From assembly GCF_001666755.1 (NCBI RefSeq), contig NZ_LZJC01000150.1, forward strand, positions 36,946 to 100,945: a stretch of DNA of 64,000 bases, given 5' to 3'. This DNA comes from Mycobacterium sp. E1214. Lineage in GTDB: Bacteria; Actinomycetota; Actinomycetes; Mycobacteriales; Mycobacteriaceae. Shown here piece by piece: positions 8,011 to 15,992 of the stretch; the stretch's first letter is position 1, and every line of letters begins with the position of its first letter. The notes under the pieces are model-generated. The model was not told the origin of the DNA, ran no database searches, and saw only the letters and a list, made by a program, of their open reading frames with translations. A program made the position numbers and the translations under genes.

Positions 8011-9528
8011 ATGCACCAGCGCAGTATTCGCGCACGCACCACCATCGGCATCGTCGAAGGCTTCACCCGCGACGGGGTCAACCGCTGGCGGTCCATCCCG
8101 TACGCCCAACCGCCCGTGGGACGGTTGCGCTTCCGGGCGCCACGGCCCGCGGCGCCGTGGTCGGGAGTGCGGCACTGCCACGGCTTCGCCAACTGCGCCC
8201 CGCAGCAACGGCGTTACACCCTGCTCGGCGTCTCCGGTTTCGCGGGGCGTTACCAGCCGATGAGCGAGGACTGCCTGACGCTCAACGTCGTCGCCCCCGA
8301 GACCGTGGCGGCCGAGCCGCTGCCGGTCATGGTCTTCTTCCACGGCGGCGGCTACATCCTGGGCAGCTCGGCCACGCCGCTCTACGACGGTGCGGCGCTG
8401 GCCCGCCGCGGCTGCGTGTACGTGTCGGTGAACTATCGGCTCGGCGCGCTGGGCTGCCTGGACCTGTCGTCGCTGTCGACGCCGGAATTTCCCATCGACG
8501 GCAACCTGTTCCTGCGCGACTGCGTGCTGGCGCTGCGGTGGGTGCGCGACAACATCGCGGCGTTCGGGGGAGACCCCGACAACGTCACCATCTTCGGCGA
8601 AAGCGCGGGCGCGCACCTGACCGCCACGTTGCTGGCGGTGCCGGAGGCCGAGGGGTTGTTCGCCCGGGCGATCGCGGAAAGCCCGGCGTCGGGAATGGTC
8701 CGTTCGCAGGCGACCGCGGCGCAATTCGCCACCCGCTACGCCGATCTGCTCGGTGTCCGGCCCCGCGACGCCGCCGAGGCGCTGTTGCGGGTGCCCTCCG
8801 CGGAATTGGTGGATGCGCAGCACCGGCTCATCGAGCAGGGCATGGAGAGCAGGCTGGGCGCCTTTCCGATCGGGCCGGTCTGCGGCGACGACGTCCTGCC
8901 GCTCGATCCCGTCGACGCCATGCGACGAGGCCGGGCGCATCGCGTTCCGCTGATCGTGGGCACCAACGCCGAGGAGGGCCGCCTGTTCACCCGGTTCCTC
9001 AGACTGCTGCCGACCAATCGCTCGATGATCGAGGAGCTGCTGGCCGACACCGAACCCGCGGCGCGGGAACGCATTACGGCGGCGTACCCGGGCTACCCGG
9101 GCTCGTCGGCGTGCATCCAGCTCGGCGGCGACTTCGCGTTCAGCTCCGCGGCCTGGCAGATCGCCGAGGCGCACGGCGCCCACGCGCCCACCTATCTCTA
9201 CCGGTACGACTTCGCCCCGCGCACCCTGCGCTGGTCCGGGCTGGGGGCCACGCACGCGACCGAGCTGTTCGCGGTGTTCGACGTCTATCGGAGCCGGTTC
9301 GGCCAGCTGCTCACCGCCGCGGCGGACCGGCGCGCCGCGCTGCGGGTGAGCAATCAGGTGCAACGGCGCTGGCGGTGGTTCAGCCGCACCGGCGTTCCCG
9401 GCGACGACTGGCCCGCCTACACCGCTGACGAGCGGGCCGTCATGGTCTTCGACAACAAGACGCGGGTCGAGTTCGACCCGCACCCGGAGCGGCGCATGGC
9501 GTGGGACGGCTTCTCACTGGCCCAGTGA
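8011..9528 (+). CDS. lipT: type-B carboxylesterase (LipT-like)
   Basis: A 505-aa alpha/beta-hydrolase of the carboxylesterase type-B family. The N-terminus has the diagnostic PYAQPPVGRLRF; the nucleophile elbow is GESAGA near residue 199; the acid is in GTNAEEGRLF and the histidine in GATHATELF. It hydrolyses short-chain esters; the true substrate is unknown. There is no clear signal peptide. Gene order (lppI opposite on the left, pncA downstream) matches M. tuberculosis Rv2045c (lipT), although about 4.9 kb of other genes separate it from pncA here. Confidence 0.85.
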   Translation: MHQRSIRARTTIGIVEGFTRDGVNRWRSIPYAQPPVGRLRFRAPRPAAPWSGVRHCHGFANCAPQQRRYTLLGVSGFAGRYQPMSEDCLTLNVVAPETVAAEPLPVMVFFHGGGYILGSSATPLYDGAALARRGCVYVSVNYRLGALGCLDLSSLSTPEFPIDGNLFLRDCVLALRWVRDNIAAFGGDPDNVTIFGESAGAHLTATLLAVPEAEGLFARAIAESPASGMVRSQATAAQFATRYADLLGVRPRDAAEALLRVPSAELVDAQHRLIEQGMESRLGAFPIGPVCGDDVLPLDPVDAMRRGRAHRVPLIVGTNAEEGRLFTRFLRLLPTNRSMIEELLADTEPAARERITAAYPGYPGSSACIQLGGDFAFSSAAWQIAEAHGAHAPTYLYRYDFAPRTLRWSGLGATHATELFAVFDVYRSRFGQLLTAAADRRAALRVSNQVQRRWRWFSRTGVPGDDWPAYTADERAVMVFDNKTRVEFDPHPERRMAWDGFSLAQ

Positions 9529-9546
9529 CCTGGCACGCTGAGCCCC

Positions 9547-11559
9547 ATGCGCGCCGACCCCGAGTCCGTCCTCGAGCGACCCAGTGACCTGACCGCCTCC
9601 TGGCTGGCGGCGATGCTGGGCACCGGACCGGTCGCGGACTTCGCCGTCGAGCGCATCGGCACCGGCCAGATGAGCGAGTGTTACCGCGTCACGCTGGGCT
9701 ACGCCGACGGCACGGCCGCCGGCCCCCCGTCGGTGGTCCTCAAGGTCGCGGCCAGCGACCCGATCAGCCGGCAGACCGGGCAGGCCCTGGGGCTCTACGA
9801 GCGCGAGGTCCGGTTCTACCGCGACATCGCGCCACGCCTGGGCGGCCCCATCGCGCCGTGCTACCACGCCGCGGTCGACTCCTCGACGGGCGCGTTCGAC
9901 CTGTTGCTCGGCGACGCCGGCCCGGCCGTCGTCGGGGACGAGATCGCCGGCGCGACCCTGCAGCAGGCGCGTCTGGGCGCGGTCGAGTTGGGACGACTGC
10001 ACGGTCCACTGCTCGGCGATCCGTCGTTGGCCGACGCGCCGTGGCTCAACCGCGAATCCCCGCTGAACCAGGCCATGATCGCCCCGCTCTACGCGGCCTT
10101 CCTCGACCGGTACGGCGCGCAGATCGCGCCCGAGCACCGCGCGGTGTGTGAGCGCCTGGTCGGAGCGTTCGACGGCTACCTGGCCCAAGAGGGCGACGCG
10201 GCGCGGCGGATGCACGGCCTGGTGCACGGCGACTACCGGCTCGACAACATGCTGTTCGGCGGCGCCGGCGCCGAACGCGCGCTGACCGTGGTCGATTGGC
10301 AGACCGTGTCGTGGGGGCCGGCGCTGACCGACCTGGCCTACTTCGTGGGCTGCGCGCTGCCCACTGCACAGCGGCGGCAGCACTATGACGCGCTGCTGCG
10401 CGCCTACCACGAGGCGCTGGGTCCCGAGGCGCCCCTCACGCTGGTCGACATTGCCGAGGGGGTGCGCCGGCAGAGCTTCTTCGGCGTCATGATGGCGATC
10501 GTGTCCTCGATGCTGGTCGAGCGCACCGATCGCGGCGACCTGATGTTCATGACCCTGCTGCGACGACACTGCGATCACGTGCTCGACACCGACGCGCTGG
10601 CCACGCTGCCGGACGCGGCCGCGCCCGAACCGTTGCAACCGGCACCCGAGGACGAACGGGCCCATCCGCCCACCGCCGAACCGCTATGGAGCGAGAGCTG
10701 GTACGCCGACTTCGCGGACCCCGCACAGGGTTTGGGCGGCTGGTTCCGCCTCGGCCTGGTAGCCAACCAGCGCACCGCATGGGTACACGCGTTGGTGTGC
10801 GGCCCCGATCTGCCGACAGTGGCCCTCGTCGACACGAACGTCGCGCTGCCGGAGGACCCGTGGACGGTGCGCACCGGCGCGGTCGAGATCGGGCACTGCG
10901 TCGTCGAGCCGCTGCACACCTACCGGGTCGAGGTCCGCGGTCGCGGTCAGGCCTACACCGACCCGTCGGCGCTGCTGCGCGGGGAGGCGGGCACGCCCGT
11001 CAAGGTCTCGATGAACCTGGAGTGGACGACCGACGGCACGCCCTACGCCTACCGGGTGACGACGCGCTACGAGATCCCGTGCACGGTGTCCGGCACCGTC
11101 ACCGTCGACGACGCCACCTACCGCTTGGACGCCGTGGCGGGCCAGCGCGACCACTCCTGGGGGGTGCGCGACTGGTGGGGCATGGATTGGATGTGGAGCG
11201 CCCTGCACCTCGACGACGGCAGCCATCTGCACGCGGTGAACATTCGGATCCCCGGCGCGCCGGCCTTGACCATCGGTTATGACCAGGGCCCCGGTGCCCG
11301 CGTCACCGAGCTGCAGGCCGTCACGTCCCGAGAGTCATTCGGCGACAACGGGTTACCGCTGGAGGCGGCGTTGACTCTGCGGCCGGTGAATGTCACCGCC
11401 GAAACGGAGGTGCGCGGTCAGGCGCCCGTGCTGCTCACCGCGGCCGACGGGCGGGTCAGCCAGTTCCCCCGGGTGTGGGCCACCGTCCGCACGGCCGACG
11501 GCCGCGGCGGCGTCGGGTGGCTCGAATGGAACCGCAACCTCGCCGGCCCGCCCGGGTGA
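9547..11559 (+). CDS. aminoglycoside-phosphotransferase-fold kinase fused to a lipocalin/CrtC-like domain
   Basis: A 670-aa two-domain protein. Residues about 1-360 have the APH/choline-kinase fold, with the Brenner-type catalytic loop HGDYRLDNML near residue 229 and a metal-binding VVDWQ. After a Pro-rich linker, residues about 380-670 are a beta-rich domain resembling the DUF7064/7065 or hydroxyneurosporene-hydratase-like fold (RDHSWGVRDWWGMDWMW). In other actinobacteria these two domains often occur as separate neighbouring genes. It may phosphorylate a lipid- or terpenoid-like alcohol; that is inference. Its stop overlaps the GTG start of gluconokinase, so the two are probably translationally coupled. 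Confidence 0.75.
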   Translation: MRADPESVLERPSDLTASWLAAMLGTGPVADFAVERIGTGQMSECYRVTLGYADGTAAGPPSVVLKVAASDPISRQTGQALGLYEREVRFYRDIAPRLGGPIAPCYHAAVDSSTGAFDLLLGDAGPAVVGDEIAGATLQQARLGAVELGRLHGPLLGDPSLADAPWLNRESPLNQAMIAPLYAAFLDRYGAQIAPEHRAVCERLVGAFDGYLAQEGDAARRMHGLVHGDYRLDNMLFGGAGAERALTVVDWQTVSWGPALTDLAYFVGCALPTAQRRQHYDALLRAYHEALGPEAPLTLVDIAEGVRRQSFFGVMMAIVSSMLVERTDRGDLMFMTLLRRHCDHVLDTDALATLPDAAAPEPLQPAPEDERAHPPTAEPLWSESWYADFADPAQGLGGWFRLGLVANQRTAWVHALVCGPDLPTVALVDTNVALPEDPWTVRTGAVEIGHCVVEPLHTYRVEVRGRGQAYTDPSALLRGEAGTPVKVSMNLEWTTDGTPYAYRVTTRYEIPCTVSGTVTVDDATYRLDAVAGQRDHSWGVRDWWGMDWMWSALHLDDGSHLHAVNIRIPGAPALTIGYDQGPGARVTELQAVTSRESFGDNGLPLEAALTLRPVNVTAETEVRGQAPVLLTAADGRVSQFPRVWATVRTADGRGGVGWLEWNRNLAGPPG

Positions 11560-12053
11560 GCCGGTCAGCACCCATCGTGGTGATGGGCGTCTCGGGTTCC
11601 GGCAAGTCGACCGTCGGGGCGGCGCTCGCGCACCGCCTGGGGGCGCCGTTCGTGGACGCCGACGCCCTGCACCCCGCGGCCAACATCGCCAAGATGGCCG
11701 CCGGTCAGCCGCTCGACGACCACGACAGGTATCCCTGGCTGGCCCGGGTCGGCGAGTGGCTGGCGAGCCATCCGGGGGGCGTCGCGAGTTGTTCGGCGCT
11801 CAAGCGCAGCTACCGCGACCAGCTGCGTGCGCACTGCCCGGGCGCCGCGTTCTTGCACCTGACCGGTTCTCCGGAGCTGCTGGCACGCCGGCTGTCGACG
11901 CGCGTCGACCACTTCATGCCCGCCGCCCTGCTCCGCTCGCAACTCGACACCTTGGAGCCGCTGGGCGCCGACGAGGCCGGCGCGACCGTCGACGTCGGCC
12001 CCGGCGTCGACGCCATCGTCGACGCCGCCGTCGCGGCGCTGCACACTGGCTAG
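11556..12053 (+). CDS. gluconokinase
   Basis: A 165-aa P-loop kinase of the GntK/shikimate-kinase family that phosphorylates D-gluconate to 6-phosphogluconate for the pentose phosphate pathway. The start is GTG at 11556, overlapping the previous stop by 3 bases; a start at 11475 would bury much of it in the preceding gene. The P-loop GVSGSGKS is at about residues 11-18. It is followed by DADALHP and LDDHDRYPWL, both characteristic of gluconokinases. Length matches the family (about 165-175 aa). No gluconate transporter is nearby. Confidence 0.88.
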   Translation: MSRSAPIVVMGVSGSGKSTVGAALAHRLGAPFVDADALHPAANIAKMAAGQPLDDHDRYPWLARVGEWLASHPGGVASCSALKRSYRDQLRAHCPGAAFLHLTGSPELLARRLSTRVDHFMPAALLRSQLDTLEPLGADEAGATVDVGPGVDAIVDAAVAALHTG

Positions 12054-12078
12054 GAAAGCGCAGCGCGGCGGTGCACGG

Positions 12079-12095
12079 TGTAGCATTGTGCTACA
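12079..12095. promoter_or_regulatory. inverted repeat, putative autoregulatory site of the toxin-antitoxin pair
   Basis: TGTAGCATTGTGCTACA is a perfect 7-bp inverted repeat with a TTG centre, 41 bp before the antitoxin start. Antitoxins usually bind such palindromes over their own promoter. Binding here is inferred from position only. Confidence 0.5.
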
Positions 12096-12135
12096 AGCCG
12101 TAACGGAATGCTGCACATCGCCTCGGGAGTCTGTC

Positions 12136-12561
12136 ATGGCCAGATCCGCCAACAAATCCGCCCCGACGTCGAGTGAGAAGTCCCTCGACCGGGTCACGCG
12201 GGTGGCCTCGGACCTGATGGACAGCGCGGCCGCCGAGGGTGCCCGCCAAAGCCGCTCTGCCAAACAGCAACTCGACCACTGGGCCCGCGTGGGCCGGGCC
12301 GTCTCCAGCCAGCAGACCGCGTCGCGGCGCCGCGTGGAATCCGCGCTGGCCGGTCGGCTGGGCACCGGCGAGCTGACCGTCGAGGAGGGCGTCGTGTTCA
12401 ACGCCGAAATCTCCGCGGCCATCGAGGAAAGCCTGGCCCGCACGCACTACGGGGCGACGTTGGCCGCGCAGGGCGTCACCACCGTGGCCCTCAACGACGC
12501 CGGGGAGATCGTCGAGCACCGCCCCGACGGTGCCGCGGTGGTGCTCGCGGGGCGTCGCTGA
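12136..12561 (+). CDS. ParD-like antitoxin
   Basis: A 141-aa protein beginning MARSANKSAPTSSEKSLDRV and rich in charged helices. The N-terminal half resembles the ParD-like/ribbon-helix-helix antitoxin group (SDLMDSAAAEGARQSRSAKQ ... QLDHWARVGRAV); the C-terminal half may wrap the toxin. The ATG at 12136 has GGGAG nearby and lies downstream of a perfect palindrome at 12079. The zeta-toxin-like gene follows 26 bp later. It should neutralise that toxin and repress the operon. This differs from the classical epsilon antitoxin. Confidence 0.75.
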   Translation: MARSANKSAPTSSEKSLDRVTRVASDLMDSAAAEGARQSRSAKQQLDHWARVGRAVSSQQTASRRRVESALAGRLGTGELTVEEGVVFNAEISAAIEESLARTHYGATLAAQGVTTVALNDAGEIVEHRPDGAAVVLAGRR

Positions 12562-12587
12562 TCCCGCGGCGATAGCCCGGCGGCCCG

Positions 12588-13166
12588 ATGGATCGGCTGG
12601 ACGTGGTCGTCGGGCCCAACGGCGCCGGCAAATCCACCTTCATCGCGCTCACCCTGGCGCCGCTGCTGCCGCGCAGCTTCGTGGTCAACGCCGACGAAAT
12701 CGCCAGGCAGCGTTGGCCGGCCGACCCGGCCGGACACTCCTACGAGGCGGCGCGGATCGCCGCCGACACCAGGGCGAAGCTGATCGAGCTGGGTCGGTCG
12801 TTCATCGCCGAGACGGTGTTCTCCCACCCGTCGAAGCTGGACCTGGTCGACGCCGCGCGCCGCGCGGGCTTCACCGTCGTCCTGCACGCGCTGCTCATCC
12901 CGGAAGACCTCGCGGTCGAGCGGGTCCGGCACCGCGTGCAGGCGGGCGGCCACGACGTGCCGGAGGTGAAAATCCGGCAACGGCACCGCCGCCTCTGGGC
13001 TCAGGTGGCCGACGCCATCACCCGGTGCGACAGCGTCACGGCCTACGACAACAGCCGCCTTCGCGGACCCCGGATCGTCGCCCAATTCAGCGGCGGCGTC
13101 ACGGTCGGCGCCCCGGACTGGCCGTCCTGGGCACCCGAGGAACTGCGGTCCCGCTGGCCGGACTAG
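12588..13166 (+). CDS. zeta-toxin-like P-loop kinase
   Basis: A 192-aa P-loop protein of the zeta toxin family. The Walker A motif GPNGAGKST is at residues 9-17, followed by NADEIARQRW and by AETVFSHPSK, regions that in zeta toxins bind the UDP-N-acetylglucosamine substrate and catalytic acid. Zeta toxins phosphorylate UDP-GlcNAc and block peptidoglycan synthesis. It pairs with the upstream antitoxin gene. Many chromosomal zeta-like proteins are uncharacterised, so activity is inferred. Confidence 0.8.
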   Translation: MDRLDVVVGPNGAGKSTFIALTLAPLLPRSFVVNADEIARQRWPADPAGHSYEAARIAADTRAKLIELGRSFIAETVFSHPSKLDLVDAARRAGFTVVLHALLIPEDLAVERVRHRVQAGGHDVPEVKIRQRHRRLWAQVADAITRCDSVTAYDNSRLRGPRIVAQFSGGVTVGAPDWPSWAPEELRSRWPD

Positions 13167-13167
13167 T

Positions 13168-14298
13168 TCACCAAGGCAGCTTGGCGCGCCCGGTCTTGGC
13201 CGGCGCCCCCACCCGCTCGCGCGCAGTGTCGGCGAGGTAACTACCCCGTTGGCGGGCCGTCTCGGCCAGTTCCTCACCGCGGTCACGCGCCTGTTCGGCC
13301 AGCTTTTCGCTGCGCTTGCGCGCCTGCTCGGCGAGCTTTTCGCTGCGCTTGCGCGCCTGCTCGGTGAGCTTTTCGCTGCGCTTGCGCGCCTTCTTGGCCA
13401 ACTTCTCGCTGCGCTTGCGCGCCTTCTTCGCCAACGGCGCGGCCCAGTCGGCCGCCTCGTCGGCCAGCTCCTCGCTGCGCTGCCGCGCCTTCTTGGCCAG
13501 GTACGCGGCTTGGTCGGCGGCGTCGTCGGCCCACTCCTCGCCACGCTTGCGGGCCTTTTTGGCCAGCGGCTTACCGCGTTCCGCGGCGGTGCTGGCGAAG
13601 TCGCGGCCACGCTCGAGCGCGGCCTCGGCGTAGGGGGCGCTGCGCTCCGCGGCGGTGTTGGCGAGCCCCCGCCCGCGTTCCAGCGCGGCCTCGGCGTACG
13701 GCGCGCCGCGTTCCGCGGCGGTGGCGGCCAGCTCGCGGCCCCGCTCGGCGCCGATCTGCAGCCCGTGCACGATCTTCTCGCCGAGCTCGGACAAGTCGGG
13801 ATCGAACGAGTCATCGGATCCCGGCAGCGCCGACGACACCCGCTCCGAGAGCCGCTCGGCGGCCTGACGGCCGCGCCACCCGAGCGAGGGCTTACCCGCC
13901 GTGTCCGCCGACGCGATCAACAGGCCGCCGAGCAGGCTCAGATCGGTGAGGAACTGCTGACGCTTGTGCGCCTTCGCCTGGGGGTCGATCTCGTTCCAGA
14001 ACGAGTGCGCGCCGAGGTTGGCCGGAAGCACGGTGACGGCCAACGCGGCCGACGCGACGCGGGGCAGCTTGCCGGTGGCGAGCAGCAGGCCGCCGCCGAT
14101 CTGCACCGCCGCGTTGATCTGCGCGAAGGTTTCGGGGTCGCTGGGGATGCTGCTGCTCACCGAATCGGGCAACGCCTGCAAACCGTCCACCGCCGGCGCG
14201 GCCGCGGCCGCCGCCGTCTTCGGGTTGAGCAGTGAGTTGATGCCTTGGCCGATGAATGCTGCTGATAACAGGGGTCGCGCGATTCTCCGGATCACCAT
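13168..14298 (-). CDS. DoxX-family membrane protein with hendecad-repeat tail
   Basis: A 376-aa protein. Residues about 1-160 are a DoxX-like membrane domain with roughly four helices (RPLLSAAFIGQGINSLLNP; INAAVQIGGGLLLATG; AALAVTVLPANLGAHSFW; LSLLGGLLIASADTAG). The C-terminal ~170 residues are a highly charged Ala/Lys/Arg/Glu tail built of perfect 11-residue units such as AKKARKRSEKL and AEQARKRSEKL, preceded by 22-residue double units (AAERSAPYAEAALERGRGLANT-like). I use the ATG at 14298 because it opens the membrane domain; the longer frame reads antisense through pncA. The tail may form a long amphipathic helix on membranes, cell wall or DNA. It is convergent with the zeta toxin gene, with 1 bp between stops. 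Confidence 0.8.
   Translation of the reverse strand: MVIRRIARPLLSAAFIGQGINSLLNPKTAAAAAAPAVDGLQALPDSVSSSIPSDPETFAQINAAVQIGGGLLLATGKLPRVASAALAVTVLPANLGAHSFWNEIDPQAKAHKRQQFLTDLSLLGGLLIASADTAGKPSLGWRGRQAAERLSERVSSALPGSDDSFDPDLSELGEKIVHGLQIGAERGRELAATAAERGAPYAEAALERGRGLANTAAERSAPYAEAALERGRDFASTAAERGKPLAKKARKRGEEWADDAADQAAYLAKKARQRSEELADEAADWAAPLAKKARKRSEKLAKKARKRSEKLTEQARKRSEKLAEQARKRSEKLAEQARDRGEELAETARQRGSYLADTARERVGAPAKTGRAKLPW
13184..13575. repeat. 33-bp tandem repeats encoding 11-residue units
   Basis: Within the DoxX gene the DNA repeats with an exact 33-base period; for example agcttttcgctgcgcttgcg starts at 13301 and the same unit recurs at 13334 and 13367. The period equals 11 codons, and the units diverge towards both ends. 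Copy number may vary between strains. Confidence 0.8.
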
Positions 14299-14407
14299 GG
14301 CGGCTGTATTACCCGACTGTCTGACGAGCAAACCGCCCCGGCCATATGCGCAGCTTAACCGCTGTATCGAACGCAATCGGGCGGTCCGGACCGGATAGGG
14401 TGGAGCC

Positions 14408-14968
14408 GTGCGAGCGTTGATCATCGTCGACGTGCAAAACGATTTCTGCGAGGGCGGCTCGGTGCCCGTGCCAGGGGGAGCCGCCGTGGCTCCCGCGATC
14501 AACACCCACCTGGCCGCGGCGCCGGGATACAGGTGTGTAGTGGCCACCCAGGACTTCCACGTCGATCCGGGAGATCACTTCTCGGATCGACCGGATTTTT
14601 CGTCGTCGTGGCCGCCGCATTGCATCGCCGGGACGCCCGGTGCGGACTTTCGGCCCGACCTCGACACCGCGCGGATCGACGCGGTGTTCCGCAAAGGCGC
14701 CTACGGTGCGGCCTACAGCGGATTCGAGGGTGCCGACGAGCGTGGCACGCCGCTGCTGGACTGGCTGCGCCGACGCGGCATCGACGAGGTCGACGTCGCG
14801 GGCATCGCCACCGACCATTGTGTGCGCCGCACCGCCCAGGACGCGGCACGGGCCGGCCTGCGCACGCGGGTGTTGGTGGACCTGACCGCCGCCGTGGCGG
14901 CGGCGTCGGCGGCCGAGGCGCTGGCAATGATGCATGCCGAAGGCATCGAGCTGGTAGGGAGAATGTGA
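14408..14968 (+). CDS. pncA: nicotinamidase/pyrazinamidase PncA
   Basis: A 186-aa enzyme that hydrolyses nicotinamide to nicotinate in NAD salvage and also activates pyrazinamide. It starts MRALIIVDVQNDFCEGGS. The catalytic triad D8, K96 and C138 and metal ligands D49, H51, H57 and H71 are all present at the M. tuberculosis numbering; H57 is intact, unlike in M. bovis. The stop TGA overlaps the next ATG by one base. In M. tuberculosis the same downstream gene (Rv2042c-like) and sugar ABC genes follow. Confidence 0.96.
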   Translation: MRALIIVDVQNDFCEGGSVPVPGGAAVAPAINTHLAAAPGYRCVVATQDFHVDPGDHFSDRPDFSSSWPPHCIAGTPGADFRPDLDTARIDAVFRKGAYGAAYSGFEGADERGTPLLDWLRRRGIDEVDVAGIATDHCVRRTAQDAARAGLRTRVLVDLTAAVAAASAAEALAMMHAEGIELVGRM

Positions 14969-15768
14969 TGCCGACAGCGTCCGACCGCGAACAACTGCTC
15001 GCCGCAGTGGAGCGCTCCCCGCAGGCGGCGGCCGCGCACGATCGGGCCGGGTGGGTGTCGCTGTTCACCGCCGACGGTCGCATCGAGGATCCGGTCGGTT
15101 CGCGCCCGCATGTCGGGCACCAACAGATCGGCCGCTTCTACGACACCTTCATCGGTCCCCGGGACATCACCTTCCATCGGGACCTCGACATCGTCTTCGG
15201 GGCCGTGGTGCTGCGTGACCTCGAGCTGGAAGTGGCGATGGGCCGGGGCGTCACGATGTACATCCCCGCGTTCCTGCGCTACGACCTGCGAGAAGAGCAG
15301 GGCCAGTGGCACATTGGCGAACTGCGGGCCTACTGGGAGCTGCCGGCGATGATGGCGCAATTCCTGCGCAGCGGGACGCGCGCGGCGGCGCCCGCGCTGC
15401 GCCTGTCCGCGACGTTGTGGGCTAACCAGGGACCGCGCGGCACCGCTGGTTTCCTGGCGGGGTTCCGGCGGGCGGGCTCGCGGCACAAGGCGCTGGTCCG
15501 GGCTTTTCTGGGCGCCGCGGCCCGCGGCGACACGGCCGCCGCGGCGCGCGCGTTGTCGCCCTCCGCCGCAATCACTTTGGGGGATCGCGAACCCCTTGAC
15601 CTCCCCGAACTGACCACGCAATTGGACAACGCCAGTCCGACCAAGATCAACAGCGCCGGCCCCACCGTCGCCGTCGCGGTCAACTCGAGTCACGGCCGCG
15701 GAATCCTGTTCGCCGAGGCGGCATGGCGGGGTAACGCCATCGACCGCATCCGCTATTTTCCCGCCTGA
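14968..15768 (+). CDS. Rv2042c-like protein with SnoaL/NTF2-like domain
   Basis: A 266-aa conserved mycobacterial protein. Residues about 1-125 look like a SnoaL/NTF2-type cone-shaped domain (AHDRAGWVSLFTADGRIEDP ... RPHVGHQQIGRFYDTFIGPR). The C-terminal half could be a second, diverged copy. Its ATG overlaps the pncA stop by 1 base, so the two are translationally coupled. Length and position match Rv2042c (about 265 aa). Function is unknown; NTF2-like domains serve as small-molecule isomerases, hydrolases or binding domains. Confidence 0.75.
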   Translation: MPTASDREQLLAAVERSPQAAAAHDRAGWVSLFTADGRIEDPVGSRPHVGHQQIGRFYDTFIGPRDITFHRDLDIVFGAVVLRDLELEVAMGRGVTMYIPAFLRYDLREEQGQWHIGELRAYWELPAMMAQFLRSGTRAAAPALRLSATLWANQGPRGTAGFLAGFRRAGSRHKALVRAFLGAAARGDTAAAARALSPSAAITLGDREPLDLPELTTQLDNASPTKINSAGPTVAVAVNSSHGRGILFAEAAWRGNAIDRIRYFPA

Positions 15769-15992
15769 CGTGGTGGCCTCCGGCATTGCGCTGTCGCGCA
15801 GCGGCTTTGTGGCGGCGCGTCATCCCCGTCCCGGGTGCGGGTCGGCGCACAATCGACACCGTCAGACGCCGCTGTCGCGGCACGCCCTTCGAGATCGGAC
15901 GCGCGGCCGTGACCTTCGCAACGTCTTGCGGTACCAAGGAGGGCAGACGGCGCCGGCCGCCCGGACGGCGCCGAAACACCGTCGGGAGTGCA

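Noticed and set aside
7942..9483. A 513-codon open frame on the minus strand
   Set aside because: It is antisense to the lipT-like esterase, whose motifs are clear; the shadow protein is Arg/Gly/Pro-rich.
13184..13575. 33-bp direct repeats that could suggest a CRISPR array
   Set aside because: The repeats are directly adjacent without unique spacers, keep the DoxX reading frame, and no cas genes are nearby.
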